Positions 1-11,223 of a DNA stretch of 64,000 nt are shown here, in pieces. The stretch is taken from the NCBI GenBank assembly GCA_964019415.1, contig OZ025870.1, forward strand, positions 8,337,915 through 8,401,914, written 5' to 3'. Each line of letters opens with the position of its first letter. Position 1 is the first letter of the stretch. The DNA is from Ianthella basta. Lineage: Eukaryota > Porifera > Demospongiae > Verongiida > Ianthellidae. A program made the translations under genes and the position numbers. The notes under the pieces are model-generated. The model was given only the letters and a program-made list of their open reading frames with translations, did no database searches and had not been told where the DNA came from.

Positions 1-81
1 GACTGCAGTGCACGTGAGTAATGAGCTGCAAGGTACTCGTGCGTATACTCATTGTACTGTATTGCGTGTGTATAATAATAG

Positions 82-158
82 CCGGAAATATTGGTGGGGT
101 TTTAATTTGGCAGATTTTCTGAAAACCGCCAAATTTAATGCCCCGCCAATAATTTCCG
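82..158. repeat. Short foldback repeat (hairpin)
   Basis: The arms pair over about 30 bp: GGAAATATTGGTGGGG on the left and CCCCGCCAATAATTTCC on the right, around a loop near position 120. The arms have a few mismatches, so it is a decayed foldback or MITE end. No coding sequence is visible in it. Confidence 0.6.
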
Positions 159-168
159 CTATATGGTA

Positions 169-267
169 TTGTATAACCACCAGTTTGCTAGGCTATGCAG
201 GTCTCTTCGCGCCCTCGTGGTTAAATTAGATAACGCCCTCACAGCCATGATATAACTATAACATGCT
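169..267. repeat. Copy of a repeat also found at 48151-48246
   Basis: About 95 bp starting near ACCACCAGTTTGCTAGGCTA is nearly identical to 48151-48246. Both copies lie upstream of the type I ankyrin exon of their gene (A1 and A5), so this is probably shared flanking DNA from the gene duplication that carries an older repeat. What follows it differs between the two genes. Confidence 0.7.
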
Positions 268-1918
268 GATATTTCTAAAAGACACTAGCCAAAGGGGATC
301 AGATATCAGACGTTTCAGCAGCGCTACGGCTGCCTTCATCAGTGATTACAATGACACTTACAAGCAGGTGCATAAATAGGGTGGTGGTCACGTGAGGCAC
401 AGGTGTTTACGGGAATAAGCATACATCATGCAATGTCTCTAGTGTTTACAGAAATAAGCATGCATCATGCAATGTCTCTAACCGGAAAAGGGGGTTAAAA
501 ATAAAAATAATATGTGAAAATGAAATAATACTAATAACGGATGGGCGGTTACATAAATCAATCCAGAAGGGTTGCATAGAGCCCTGGCATGGGGCCCCTC
601 TCTCTGTTGAGAGGGGCTTGCTGGTGTTGAATGTGCCAAGACTCTAGCCAGCACCGGGTCTGGGTGTGCAGATGGTAGTCTTTGACAGGTCAAACTGGTG
701 GCCAGCTGTAAACACATGCTCAGCAACAGCCGAAGCTATGACATCTCCATTCTTCAGGGCCCAACGATGCTCCTGCAGGCGCAGGTCTAGTGACCTCCCA
801 ATCTGTCCAATGTAGGTGGGGGGGGGCACTCAGCACATGGCATGCTGTAGACCACCCTCTTCCTTTTGGATATTGGGACAGGGTCCTTTGGGTGGACCAA
901 CATCTGCTTCAGAGTAATGAAAGGGCGGAACATCACCCGGATGGAGAGGGGGCTGAGGATACGTCTAATTGACTCTGATAGACCCTTGATGTACGGGAGA
1001 GTGAAAGTGGCGCATGTCTCATCACGCTGTGAGCTTTCATCACCCCTGGGACATGTCTGCTTCTTGATGAACCCCTTGGGGTACCTGTTCTTCTGGAGGG
1101 CCTCCATCACATGCTTCTCCTCTTGTACTCGGCTCACTGCTGATGACGACAGACTCTCGGCCCTAGACATCAAAGTTCTGACCACAGACCGCTTGTGTGC
1201 CACTGGGAGGTGAGATTGAAAGTTCAAATACTGGTCAGTATGTGTGGGCTTCCGATAGACTGAGGTGCTGATGGAACCATCACTGTCCCGACTCAGGAGG
1301 ATGTCAAGGAAAGGAAGTTGTCCATCCTTCTCCTCCACAGTAAACTGGATGTTGGGATCCACACTGTTCAGGTGCTGGTGGAGGGAGTCAACCAGGTCCA
1401 GGGGGAGCGCAGTACACGTGTCGTCCACATACCTCCTCCAGAAAAGTGGAGGAGAGTGGAATGTGGACAGAGCTTCCTGCTCAATGTCCTCCATGACGAG
1501 ATTGGCCACAACAACTGACACAGGCGACCCCATTGCCGTTCCATGGACCTGTTGATAGACTGTGCCCTCAAAAGACAGGTAAGTTGCATCCAGGCAGAGA
1601 CCAAGGAGGTCGCAGATGTCGTCCACGCTGAGGCAAGTCCTCTCAGGTAGTGAGGGGTCCCTCTCCAATCTGTCAAATGACACCTGTAGTGCACGGGCAA
1701 TGGGCACACGGGTGAACAACGAGACCACGTCAAAGGACACCAGGACGTCTGTGTCTGCCAAAGTTTGAGTAGTGATGAACTGGGTGAACTGTCCCAAGTT
1801 CTTCACATGGTGGCTTGTTAACCCGACACAGGGCGACAACAAAGATGCCAGGAACTTGGAGAGTTCATAAGTCGGAGACGACACAAAGGACACAATTGGC
1901 CGGAGGGGGATGCGATAC
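268..1918 (-). mobile_element. Penelope-like retroelement fossil, 5' truncated and broken
   Basis: The minus strand encodes a reverse transcriptase with the Penelope-type opening LRPIVSF and a YVDDT catalytic box, followed by a GIY-YIG type endonuclease segment (TYIGQIGRSLDLRLQEHRW region, 644-829) and a 3' tail with the TGATGAAGGCAGCC motif typical of this class. The coding region starts inside the RT, so the copy is 5' truncated as expected for target-primed insertion. It is not intact, but long open stretches remain, so it is fairly young. Right of 1919 the sequence resumes as host DNA matching 49005 onward. Confidence 0.85.
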
Positions 1919-2438
1919 ATACTTGATTGTTACTTGTTTGTTTATTGGTACATCATTTGGTACATTGTCATTGTATAGATAATCACATTAATTTATGCAT
2001 ACAAGTATAAACGCAGGCTTGTGTATTGATGCATCTGTGATTGCATAGACAGTACCTTTTTGGAAGGTTGTCCCGACTGGATGTTTGCAATTGGTTATTG
2101 GCTATCAGTTTTCGACTAGGAACAGATTTCATGAGTACCAACACTTCCACTGCCCATGCTCATGACAGGTGCAGTGCTCTTTTACTAACATAGGAGTAGT
2201 TTTCTTATGACAGTGCCAGCAAAATTAATACTGTGAACTGAATATTGAATAGATCCTTTGCTGTAGCTCCCCCCCACATATCTGATTTAGTGATATTGAG
2301 TCTCTTATTGTATATTGACACAACGTATTTCGCCCTTCCAATTTACTGCTTACTGTTACTGTATTTCAAAGGAAATATCATGCAGTGCATCTGTTGACAG
2401 TTGATGAAATGTGCACTTGTTACTTTCTACATCTGCAG
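1919..2438 (+). other. Intron sequence before exon A1
   Basis: Noncoding. It is nearly identical to 49200-49677 upstream of exon A5 and more distantly like 62040-62402 upstream of A14. The shared landmark is a stretch around CCAACACTTCCACTGCCCAT. The acceptor ctgcag ends at 2438. Confidence 0.75.
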
Positions 2439-2633
2439 GATGGCTGCAATGCTTTTCATTTGTGTGCTGAGGGTGGCAATGTTGCCATTGCTCAGTTCCT
2501 TGCCCCCACGATGGAGGACCACCTATTTGATGTTGATGATAATGGCTACACTGCCTTGCACTGGGCAACCCAGCTGTCCATGGTGGAGTACTTGGTCAAA
2601 TCTTGTGGACTTGATTTGAAAGCAAAGGACAAG
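2439..2633 (+). CDS. Gene 1 exon A1 (two ankyrin repeats, type I)
   Basis: 65 codons beginning DGCNAFHLCAEGG. It has the type I signature DVDDNGYTALHWATQ and lacks three codons before LSMVEYL compared with exon A5, which shortens the second repeat. Acceptor atctgcag; donor AAG|gttggc. Confidence 0.85.
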
Positions 2634-5600
2634 GTTGGCCTACTGTAAATGTTCCTTGTTCCTTAAATGTTTCCTTGTTGTCTGGTCTATTTTCTACTTC
2701 TCTGGGTCTTCTGTTTTTATATGGACATGGCATAAACAAAGGATGCGATACTTGATTGTTCTTTAGACTTGTTTATGTATTGCAAGTTCATTGTGTGATT
2801 GTATGTCTAAGTATCACATGTAATACTGCAGAGTCTCATAGTTAGTCCGTATTTGTACCAGTTGACAATTTCCGTCAAATTCAAGCAAGCTAAATTTTGA
2901 CCATTCACTGACAGTAACTGTTGTGTTCCTGCTCAGTACATGATTGCCATTGTGTAAATTGCACATGTACCAAGTAGAATACAGTCTTGTGCATTGACAG
3001 ACCTGTGGTTGTAATGTTGCACCTTTATACATGTCACACACTGTAAGGCATCACCTGGTATCATATTCCATTGCTTCCTTTAATGAACAGTGGGGCAGGA
3101 CTCCCCTTTTGAGAGCAGTGCTCACTGGTCATGCTGATGTAGCTCGCTTCTTACTGGAGAGTGGCAGTGATGTCCATGAACAGGCTAATGTGAGTATATG
3201 GCAAAGCAATCTTGTGTCTTCTTGGTTTTGGTCTTTGTAGTTGCTAGATCATGCTTGTATCCTGTGCATCATTGGAAATAGAACACTTTCTGTGTGGACT
3301 TTGAAGCACCTCTGCTGAATCTGCCATTACTACCTCATTCTGCACTCTATGCTACAAGTAGCATGGGATGCAGATACAACCTTCCTATCTCAAATATTCT
3401 CTACCGTGGTATTTTAATGGAATGTCCTGCCCTGCACATGTAGTCAGTTGATAGAGTGTTAGTCTTATTCCTTTTTGTCTCTGCAGAATGGCTGCAATGC
3501 CTTTCACTTGTGTGCTGATGGTGGCAATGTTGCCATTGCTCAGTTCCTAGCCCCCAGGATGGAGGACCACCTATTTGATTTGAGTGATGGTGGCTACACA
3601 GCCTTGCACTGGGCAGCTCAATGTGGTCAACTGTCCATGGTGGAGTACTTGGTGAAATCTTGTGGATTTGATTTGAAAGCAAAGGACAAGGTTGGCCTAC
3701 TTTAAATATTTCCTTGTTGTCTGGTCTGTTTTCTGCCTCTCCTGTTTGCTACCTCTGGGTCTTCTGTTTCTGCATGGACGTGGCATAAACGAAGGATGTG
3801 ATACGTACTTGATTGTGCTTTAGTTTTGTTTATGTATTGCAAGTTCATTGTGTGATTATAGGACTAATTATCACATGTAATACTGCAGAGGCTCATAGTT
3901 AGTTCGTATTTGTGACAACAATGTCTTCCAAGTTCAAGCAAGCTGAATTTTGACCATTCACTGACAGTAACTGTTGTGTTCCTGCTCAGTACATGATTGC
4001 CAATGTGTAAATTGCACATGTACCAAGTAGAATGCAGTCTTGTGTATTGACAGACCAGTGGTTGTAATGTTGCACCTTTATACATGTCACACACTGTAAG
4101 GCATCACCTGGTGTCATAGTCCATTGCTTCCCTCAATGAACAGTGGGGCAGGACTCCCCTTTTGAGGGCAGTGTTCAGTGGTCATGCTGATGTAGCTCGC
4201 TTCTTACTGGAGAGTGGCAGTGATGTCCATGAACAGGACAATGTGAGTATGGTAGAGCAACCTTGTGTCTTCTTAGTTTTGGTCTTTGTAGTTGCTAGAT
4301 CATGGTTGTATCCTGTGCATCATTAATATAGAACTCTTTCTGTGTGGACTTTGAAGTGTATATACCTGTGATGAAATGTGTGTTTGACATGTGTTGTACA
4401 ATATGTATTGACTGGCATTTATATGTCACCAATGTGTTATTTTAACTGTGCAATCTGTAAAGGTAGCCTGGTGACTTGTGCAACTTGCACTTCCTCATTC
4501 ATCCTTCCAGTGACTCTAGCTACGTATATTTCTAGAATTTCCTACAAACCCCTCTGCAGTCTCACATCACTAGCAATTGTCTCAACCAGATTCCTGATTG
4601 CATGTACCTGCTTTATTGAATGATCGTCTAATTTATTTCACACTCCTCTTATTGTCTTGGAACTCTCAGGATTTCAGTCATTTTCCATTCCACTTTCAGC
4701 TCCAGACTCCAAAGTGTTTAAGTTATTACCAAGCATTCATAGACTGCATGCTCTGAAGCACCTCTGCTGAATCTGCCATTATTACCTCATTCTGCACTCT
4801 ATGCTACAAGTAGCATGGGATGCAGATACGGCCTTCCTATCTCAGATGTTCTCTTCCGTGGTAAATTTAATGGAATGTCCTGCCCTGCAAATGTAGTCAG
4901 TTGATAGAGTGTTAGTCTTATACCTTTTTGTCTCTGCAGAATGGCTGCAATGCCTTTCACTTGTGTGCTGATGGTGGCAATGTTCCTATTGCTCAGCTCC
5001 TTGCCCCCATGATGGAGGACCACCTATTTGATTTGAGTGATGGTGGCTACACAGCCTTGCACTGGGCAGCTCAATCTGGTCAACTGTCCATGGTAGAGTT
5101 CTTCGTGAAATCTTGTGGATTTGACTTGAAAGCAAAGGACAAGGTGGCGTACTTTAAATATTTCCTTGTTGTCTGGTCTGTTTTCTACCTCTCCTGTTTG
5201 CTACCTCTCTGGGCCTTCTGTTTCTGCATGGACGTGGCATAAACGAAGGATGTGATACTTGATTGTACTTTAGTTTTGTTTATGTATTGCAAGTTCATTG
5301 TGTGATTGTATGACTAATTATCTCTTGTAATACTGCAGAGTCTCATAGTTAGTTCGTATTTGTGACAACAATGTCTTCCAAGTTCAAACAAGCTGAATTT
5401 TGACCATTCACTGACAGTAACTGTTGTGTTCCTGCTCAGTACATGATTGCCAATGTGTAAATTGCACATGTACCAAGTAGAATGCAGTCTTGTGTATTGA
5501 CAGACCAGTGGTTGTAATGTTGCACCTTTATACATGTCACACACTGTAAGTCATCACCTGGTGTCATAGTCCATTGCTTCCCTCAATGAACAGTGGGGCA

Positions 5601-8600
5601 GGACTCCCCTTTTGAGGGCAGTGTTCAGTGGTCATGCTGATGTAGCTCGCTTCTTACTGGAGAGTGGCAGTGATCTCCATGAACAGGACAATGTGAGTAT
5701 GGTAGAGCAACCTTGTGTCTTCTTAGTTTTGGTCTTTGTAGTTGCTAGATCATGGTTGTATCCTGTGCATCATTAGAAATAGAACTCTTTCTGTGTGGAC
5801 TTTGAAGTGTATATACCTGTGATGAAATGTGTGTTTGACATGTGTTGTACAATATGCATTGACTGGCATTCATATGTCACCAATGTGTTATTTTAACTGT
5901 GCAATCTGTAAAGGTAGCCTGGTGACTTGTGCAACTTGCACTTCCTCATTCATCCTTTCAATGACTCTAGCTACGTATATTTCTAGAATTTCCTAGGAAA
6001 CCCTTTGCAGTCTCACATCACTAGCAATTGTCTCAACCAGATTCCTGATTGCATGTACCTGCTTTATTGAATGATTGTCTAATTTATTTCACACTCGATC
6101 CCCTTATTGTCTTGGCACTCTCAGGATTTCAGTCATTTTCCATTCCACTTTCAGCTCCAGACTCCAAAGTGTTTAAGTTATTACCAAACATTCATAGACT
6201 GCATGCTCTGAAGCACCTCTGCTGAATCTGCCATTGATACCTCATGCTGCACTCTGCTACAAGTAGCATGGGATACTGATACGGCCTTCCTATCTCAAAT
6301 GTTCTCTTCCGTGGTGTATTTAATGGAATGTCCTGCCCTGCACATGTAGTCAGTTGATAGAGTGTTAGTCTTATTCCTTTTTGTCTCTGCAGAATGGCTG
6401 CAATGCCTTTCACTTGTGTGCTGATGGTGGCAATGTTGCCATTGCTCAGTTCCTTGCCCCCATGATGGAGGACCACCTATTTGATTTGAGTGATGGTGGC
6501 TACACAGCCTTGCACTGGGCAGCTCAATCTGGTCAGCTGTCCATGGTGGAGCACTTAGTCAAATCTTGTGGATTTGATTTGAAAGCAAAGGACAAGGTTG
6601 GCCTACTTTGAATGTTTTCTCGTTGTCTGGTCCATTTTCTACCTCTCCGGGCATTCTGTTTCTGCATGGACATGTCATAAACAAAAGATGTGATACTTAA
6701 TTGTTCTTGTAGTTCTATGTATTGCAAGTTCATCGTGTGATCTCAATGGCACATGTAACACTGCAGAAGCTCATAGTTTGTCCATATTTATAACCTGTTA
6801 AGTCCCTCAATTGTCAATAGGTTTCCAAATTATCATTGTGTAAATTATATATGTATGTACCAAGTAGAATGTAGGCTTGTGTATTGCCACACCTGTGGTT
6901 GTAATGTTGCACCTTTATACATGTCACACATTGTAAGGCATCACCTGGTATGATATTTGATTGCTTCCCCTAATCAACAGTGGGGCTATACACCCCTTTT
7001 GAGGGCAGTGGCCGGGGGTCATGCTGATGTTGTTCGATTCTTACTGGATTGTGGCACTGATGTCCTTGGACAGACTAATGTGAGTGCGTCAGAGCAACGC
7101 TGTGTCTTGCATTGCATGTTGTCTGCATTTAGTCCTGTATTGTTGTGATTTCCTTGTGACCTGTGCCCATTGATAATAGAATAATTCTTCTAATGTGGAC
7201 TTGAAAGTGTATCTATATAATGTCTATGTAATGTGTGTATATGTAATGTGACAACTGTATCATGTCACCAAGCAACAGCCCAGGTTAATATATGCACCTC
7301 GGTCCCAAATATTGCCTATTTAACTCTCTACCATACTCTACATAAAATTAATGTAGTGTAGTGATTGTGTGGTGGTATGTACCTTCTTTAGTAATGGAGA
7401 GCACGGGCTGAAGTTCCACTTGAGAGAGGTGGCCATTTGCATTAGACAAGAGCCTAATGCAAATGGCTACCAAGCAACTTGAGGCCTAAGGCGCAAAGCA
7501 CCCGAGGACAAGAGCTGCCTATGCATCATATCGCACACTAAGAAGACTATACCTGTTATATCCCCCTTTACTATGGCTTCCCTGGCCTTTCCGGTGGGTC
7601 ACGGGCTCCTTTAAGCGCCTTCTCTTCTGGTGGGAGATCATAGTTAGCTGCTGTGAGGATGGGCTCCATCAATCTCGGTTGCTTTTGCCTATGTCATGGC
7701 GATTTTATTGACTACTCTTGCCTCGACGTTGACAAGTGCTCTAAATGTCGTAGCAAGTGCAGAAAGGGAGAACAAGCCTCCAAAGGGCAAAAAGAAGCTA
7801 ACTCTTGGTGACATTGGAAGCCGCTTCCAGTTTGTTTCTAAGAAAGATGCTGAAGCATCACAGCAGAGGTATGTTCTGCCAAATACTGAGAAATTGACAA
7901 AGTGAGCCATGAAGGGTTTTGCTGACTGGAGCAGACGCAGCAGCTCATGGGTGAAGTATGCTGCCCAGAAAATTTGCTCAAATGAGTGGACCTTAGCCAA
8001 CTGGCCTAGTGGTTGTCTCTGCTCGCTGTTGAAGTCAGGCAGCCCAGTGGCCATTTCTATTACGTAACTAGCAGAAAGACTTGGCTATGCTACGGAGAGT
8101 CCTCCAGAAATAACAACACAGACAGAGTTTGACCAACTTCTGGAGGACTCTCCATAGGATAGCTAAGACATTTTACTAGTTCTAGTAACTGCTATAACAA
8201 ACTTTTACTAAAGCAATGTTTGTACCTTTTGCTATTTTACTGTATGTGGATTTGTTGTGTATAATGAAATTCATGACATTATGATGGCATTTTTGTGGTT
8301 TGACAAGTGCGGAATATGACCCTTGACCTGTGCTGACCCCTCATATATGCACAGGTCAAGACAGCAGCCCTGGGCTCTTAACGTATAATTGTGAAAATTA
8401 TCAGGGGCCGTTGCCATTGTAATGGGAATATTACAACTATCTGAATATCTGCTGATGTATTAATTCACATGATTACATAATCACCATGCTATCTATTTCT
8501 TGAGTGCTATATAAATTACATCTCACACTTGAATTAGATATATTCATTACACACATTAATGTTAAGTGACATATCCACTGTCATCCTTCACCCTCACTTA

Positions 8601-10554
8601 TGCATGGCACTGTTATGACTGAATGATGTAGCATCTCTGCTGTTACCCTTGTTGCTCTACATGCCACACTGTATGGTTTGCTAATTTGTATTGACATTCT
8701 GAAGGAAGCTACTGATTGGAATGTGTACACCTATTGTACCTGGTTAGCTTCAAGCAACGACACACCCCTAGTGATCAGTGACTGCATCCTTGTGTCTTTC
8801 TTCATGCGTTGTTCTATTCTAGCTCTTTTACTATCCTTCTCTTCTCCTGGACCATTGTTTGAATAACTTTGTGCATTGATTTGGAAAAATCCCTGAGTAT
8901 AGTGTGTGTTCATTTCACTTTGTGAAATCTGTTATATTTTCCTGTCAATTTAACCATGTATTTGTGTAATTATAAGGAATGCATATTTAAATGTGTCTAT
9001 TTCTGTCTAAGTGATTCTTGCTTCCCGGCTACATAATGGGACTCATTTTGAGTTGATTGCAGGTGGAATTTGGCAGTCAAGTACGTAAGGGTGCTTTCTA
9101 CATCTCACACAATTCTCATTTTTAAGGTTTTGCTATAGTTCTACAGCTAATGCTGCACTCCACTCATACTTTCCAGCAGAGTTGCACCAAAATAGGCTTA
9201 ATCACCTATTCTATTTCAGATATACCTGTACCCAATCCAATCTGATAATCCAATGTTCCTGCATCCTAATGCACTTTAGATTGTGACACAGAGGGTGGTT
9301 GTCAAAACCAGAGCCAAGTGCATGTGCTATCTTTAGAGATATATATTCTGTGCACAGAGGTTCCATGCTCTCTGATAAAGTTGCAGCCTACTGTGCCATA
9401 CATTTTTGTTGCAAGTCCTTATGCATTTTACTGCACTTGTTCCTCAGTCTCTGAATAACATGATTATAATGCAACATTACAATTTATCGTGTATTTAATG
9501 TGAATGCTCATTTTGACATAATGATGAAAGAGATGGATAAAAGATTCCAATACCAATTGCCTATACAATTATTATTCGAGAAACTTTGTTTTCTATGGTA
9601 CGCACACATTTGGGAAGTGTGATTTTGGTTCGGAACATACTACATCTACAATGTAACCACAAGCACAAATAGTATCAGCAATAGAACCAGATCTGCAGCT
9701 GACATCCCTCAATGCGTGCATCTATTTTGCCATGGTCATCTTGGAAATTTTGTCCATGATAAGTGCTGAGCCACATTGCTTAAGCATCACTTGTATCATG
9801 TAATATCATCACTGAACTGAGAATGGTCTCTATGTTAGTTGTGAATTGAATTTAGTGGCTTTGTTTGTTTTTACTGTGTGATGATTAAAATGACACTTTC
9901 CTACTGAATGACAAGGCAACACTACAGAAGTGCACACATTTACTGCTTTCTAGCATCACATTTCTTTCAGATCTATCTTCGTGATTCTCAGCCATTTTCC
10001 CTCTAATGTCTGCCTGTACAGCGTGGGGAATCTGCCCTCCAGATAGCTGTCAGAGAAGGGCACCTAGACATTGTCAAGATGCTCGTTCAAGTGTACCGAG
10101 CATTGAACATGGGCCACATTGTTGGCCAGTACCACATGGACCTTGCTGAAGATCACCATCATGAACATTTGGTGGAATACCTCTCAAGTGAATTCCCTAC
10201 ACTGAAGAGGAAGGTGGGCTACGTTATACACATTTTACTGTAATGAATATACATGCCTATCTAGCTATAGGTGTTTGGATTGACCATTTGCTCGCTGTTG
10301 TGCAACACTGCTTACATTATAATAGTATTGTGTTCCCCAAGCAGAGTATATGTGCTCTATTGTCTCTTCCCGCTTGTCTTTGTCCACTGCATACGTAACT
10401 GCTTAGATATACTTTTGTTATCACAGCACGAGTAATAATGTATATAATGATGATGATGATGATGATTGTGTTTACTATCTGTGTGCAGGTACAAGTGCCA
10501 CAACCGACTATGTATCCCAATGTGTGGTCTATATCTGGTGATCAGGACTACTAG
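2439..10554 (+). CDS. Ankyrin-repeat gene 1, 3' part (10 exons)
   Basis: Exons: 2439-2633, 3091-3189, 3487-3690, 4144-4242, 4940-5143, 5594-5692, 6393-6596, 6981-7079, 10022-10213 and 10489-10554. All junctions are phase 0 with GT-AG borders, so they read as one frame ending at TAG 10552-10554. The product is a solenoid of 13 recognisable ankyrin repeats with a 21-residue tail. Ankyrin repeats are protein-binding scaffolds; the partner is unknown. The 5' end lies left of the window or was disrupted, since a Penelope-like element sits directly upstream. By its near identity to gene 2 the missing N-terminus may carry CARD-type domains, which is inference. Confidence 0.85.
3091..3189 (+). CDS. 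Gene 1 exon B1 (one ankyrin repeat)
   Basis: 33 codons, WGRTPLLRAVLTGHADVARF to HEQAN. It holds the classic TPL, GH-ADV and LL-SG positions of one repeat. Acceptor tgaacag; donor AAT|gtgagt. Confidence 0.85.
3303..3344 (-). mobile_element. Stub of the intronic LINE fossil
   Basis: Only the last ~42 bp of the ~240-bp fossil in other units remain. The left flank (..gtgtggactttgaag) joins directly to agcacctctgctgaatct, so an internal deletion of ~0.4 kb removed the rest. Confidence 0.6.
3487..3690 (+). CDS. Gene 1 exon A2 (two ankyrin repeats, type II)
   Basis: 68 codons from NGCNAFHLCADGG to DLKAKDK, with ARMEDHLF where most copies have MMEDHLF, and AAQCGQ for AAQSGQ. It carries the type II signature DLSDGGYTALHWAAQ. 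Confidence 0.85.
4144..4242 (+). CDS. Gene 1 exon B2 (one ankyrin repeat)
   Basis: 33 codons, WGRTPLLRAVFSGHADVARF to HEQDN. The FS at the loop replaces the LT or LR of other copies. Confidence 0.85.
4555..4796 (-). mobile_element. Intronic LINE fossil (unit 2)
   Basis: In plus orientation the block resembles 23810-24020 of the better preserved LINE: a ctgctt..aatga core, attttccattccactttc, taagttatt and finally gaatctgccatt. In the LINE this is the region just downstream of the RT catalytic box. The same ~240-bp block recurs in nearly every B-to-A intron of the array. Confidence 0.6.
4940..5143 (+). CDS. Gene 1 exon A3 (two ankyrin repeats, type II)
   Basis: 68 codons. Specific changes: NVPIAQLLAP for NVAIAQFLAP and VEFFVKSC for VEYLVKSC. 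The donor reads AAG|gtggcg instead of gttggc. Confidence 0.85.
5594..5692 (+). CDS. Gene 1 exon B3 (one ankyrin repeat)
   Basis: 33 codons, nearly identical to B2. GSDLHEQDN replaces GSDVHEQDN. Confidence 0.85.
6006..6250 (-). mobile_element. Intronic LINE fossil (unit 3)
   Basis: Same block as in unit 2, with a 3-5 bp insertion (cactcgatcccc) not seen in the gene 2 copies. Confidence 0.6.
6393..6596 (+). CDS. Gene 1 exon A4 (two ankyrin repeats, type II)
   Basis: 68 codons matching the consensus of the array (APMMEDHLF, AAQSGQ) with VEHLVKSC, the H shared with A7, A8 and A13. Confidence 0.85.
6981..7079 (+). CDS. Gene 1 exon B4 (one ankyrin repeat, divergent)
   Basis: 33 codons, WGYTPLLRAVAGGHADVVRF to LGQTN. 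It is the most divergent B exon (VVRFLLDCGTDVLGQTN), consistent with a unit at the array edge that escapes homogenisation. The donor AAT|gtgagt is kept. Confidence 0.85.
7432..7467. repeat. Perfect 14-bp inverted repeat with octamer motifs
   Basis: The arms GCCATTTGCATTAG and CTAATGCAAATGGC surround an 8-nt loop. Each arm contains the ATTTGCAT/ATGCAAAT octamer known as the POU-domain binding site. It may be only a transposon hairpin. Confidence 0.7.
7659..7811 (+). other. Short cysteine-rich open frame (unassigned)
   Basis: A 50-codon frame from ATG to TGA with seven cysteines in its first 34 residues (CFCLCHG, then KCSKCRSKC). It lies in the long intron of gene 1 between two hairpins and has no splice context I can confirm. 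I do not recognise it, and it may be chance. A 70-residue open frame starts in another frame at 7696. Confidence 0.2.
8094..8153. repeat. Perfect 16-bp inverted repeat
   Basis: GGAGAGTCCTCCAGAA and its exact complement TTCTGGAGGACTCTCC are separated by 28 nt. This is a strong cruciform or RNA hairpin, typical of a MITE end. No partner target duplication was identified. Confidence 0.7.
10022..10213 (+). CDS. Gene 1 penultimate exon: last ankyrin repeat and cap
   Basis: 64 codons starting RGESALQIAVREGHLDIVKM, a canonical ankyrin repeat, then a histidine-rich stretch (EDHHHEHLVEYL) and TLKRK before the donor AAG|gtgggc. The acceptor is gtacag. It belongs to neither the A nor the B class, so it is the unique C-terminal cap of the solenoid. 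Confidence 0.8.
10448..10467 (+). repeat. (GAT)n microsatellite
   Basis: About seven GAT units in the last gene 1 intron, 21 nt before the acceptor of the terminal exon, in the branch-point/polypyrimidine zone. Confidence 0.85.
10489..10554 (+). CDS. Gene 1 terminal exon
   Basis: 22 codons including the TAG stop: VQVPQPTMYPNVWSISGDQD then Y. Acceptor tgtgtgcag, phase 0, which fits the phase 0 donor at 10213. It was chosen because the frame is open only in that phase and stops cleanly. A terminal exon this short cannot be proven without a transcript. Confidence 0.6.
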   Translation, partial: VQVPQPTMYPNVWSISGDQDY

Positions 10555-11063
10555 CACTATGTCATGTTGCATGTACTGTATGGTCATTTATTCCCACAGG
10601 GAAATATAGTTTTTTTGGATGATGATGTACTTTATCACATGAATGAATCCAGTCCTGTAATTTATGCATCCTGAAACTGAGTTTTTCTATGCAGTGATGT
10701 ATGATAATGGTTGCTACTGTCTATAATATTAGATATCAGTGTTCATTGTAAATTTATTTCACTAGACAATACATCGATATTGATTTTGGTGCAGTTCTGA
10801 ATGTATAATACATGGCCATGGACTATAATATGATTTCTGGAATGTTTGAGGGAGAAGTCCCCCCTGGGCCAGTAGATTGAACCCTGTGCACCTATATCAG
10901 CACTGGAAGAAAGCTCAACTTTCCTGGTGCTTTTTTGGTGAAGGAAATGTACAGTACATTATAAATATTGCATTTCAGACAAATTTTCTGAGCCAGGAAA
11001 CTTCCACATTTCCTGTACACATTCAATTTCCTGATATAGCACAGGGCACATTATATATGTTAC
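10555..11063. other. Intergenic, nothing recognised
   Basis: AT-rich noncoding DNA downstream of gene 1. No AATAAA that clearly belongs to gene 1 was picked out. Confidence 0.4.
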
Positions 11064-11219
11064 TTAAAGTGGGCTAGGAGTGCTTTACGCGATTTATGGC
11101 TCGAGGTGTGGGGGTCGAGTTACTGATAAAGCACGAGGCGAAGCCGAGTGCTTTATCACGCAACGAGACCCCCACACCGAGTGCCATAAATCGCGTAAAG
11201 CACTCCTAGCCCACTTTAA
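11064..11219. repeat. Foldback element, near-perfect 156-nt hairpin
   Basis: The left arm begins TTAAAGTGGGCTAGGAGTGC and the right arm ends with its complement. Pairing runs for about 37 bp without mismatch, then continues with few interruptions through GGTGTGGGGGTC and TGATAAAGCAC to a small inner loop at GGCGAAGCC. It is GC-rich against AT-rich flanks and has no coding capacity, so it is a foldback MITE. Confidence 0.85.
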
Positions 11220-11223
11220 ATGA

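Larger units (their letters stand above)
7080..10021 (+). other. Long intron between exon B4 and the next ankyrin exon
   Basis: A 2.9-kb intron without an array unit. It holds the hairpins at 7432-7467 and 8094-8153 and a short cysteine-rich open frame at 7659-7811. A stretch around 8660-8790 is like 48845-48965 in gene 2. No transposase or RT is visible. Confidence 0.6.
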
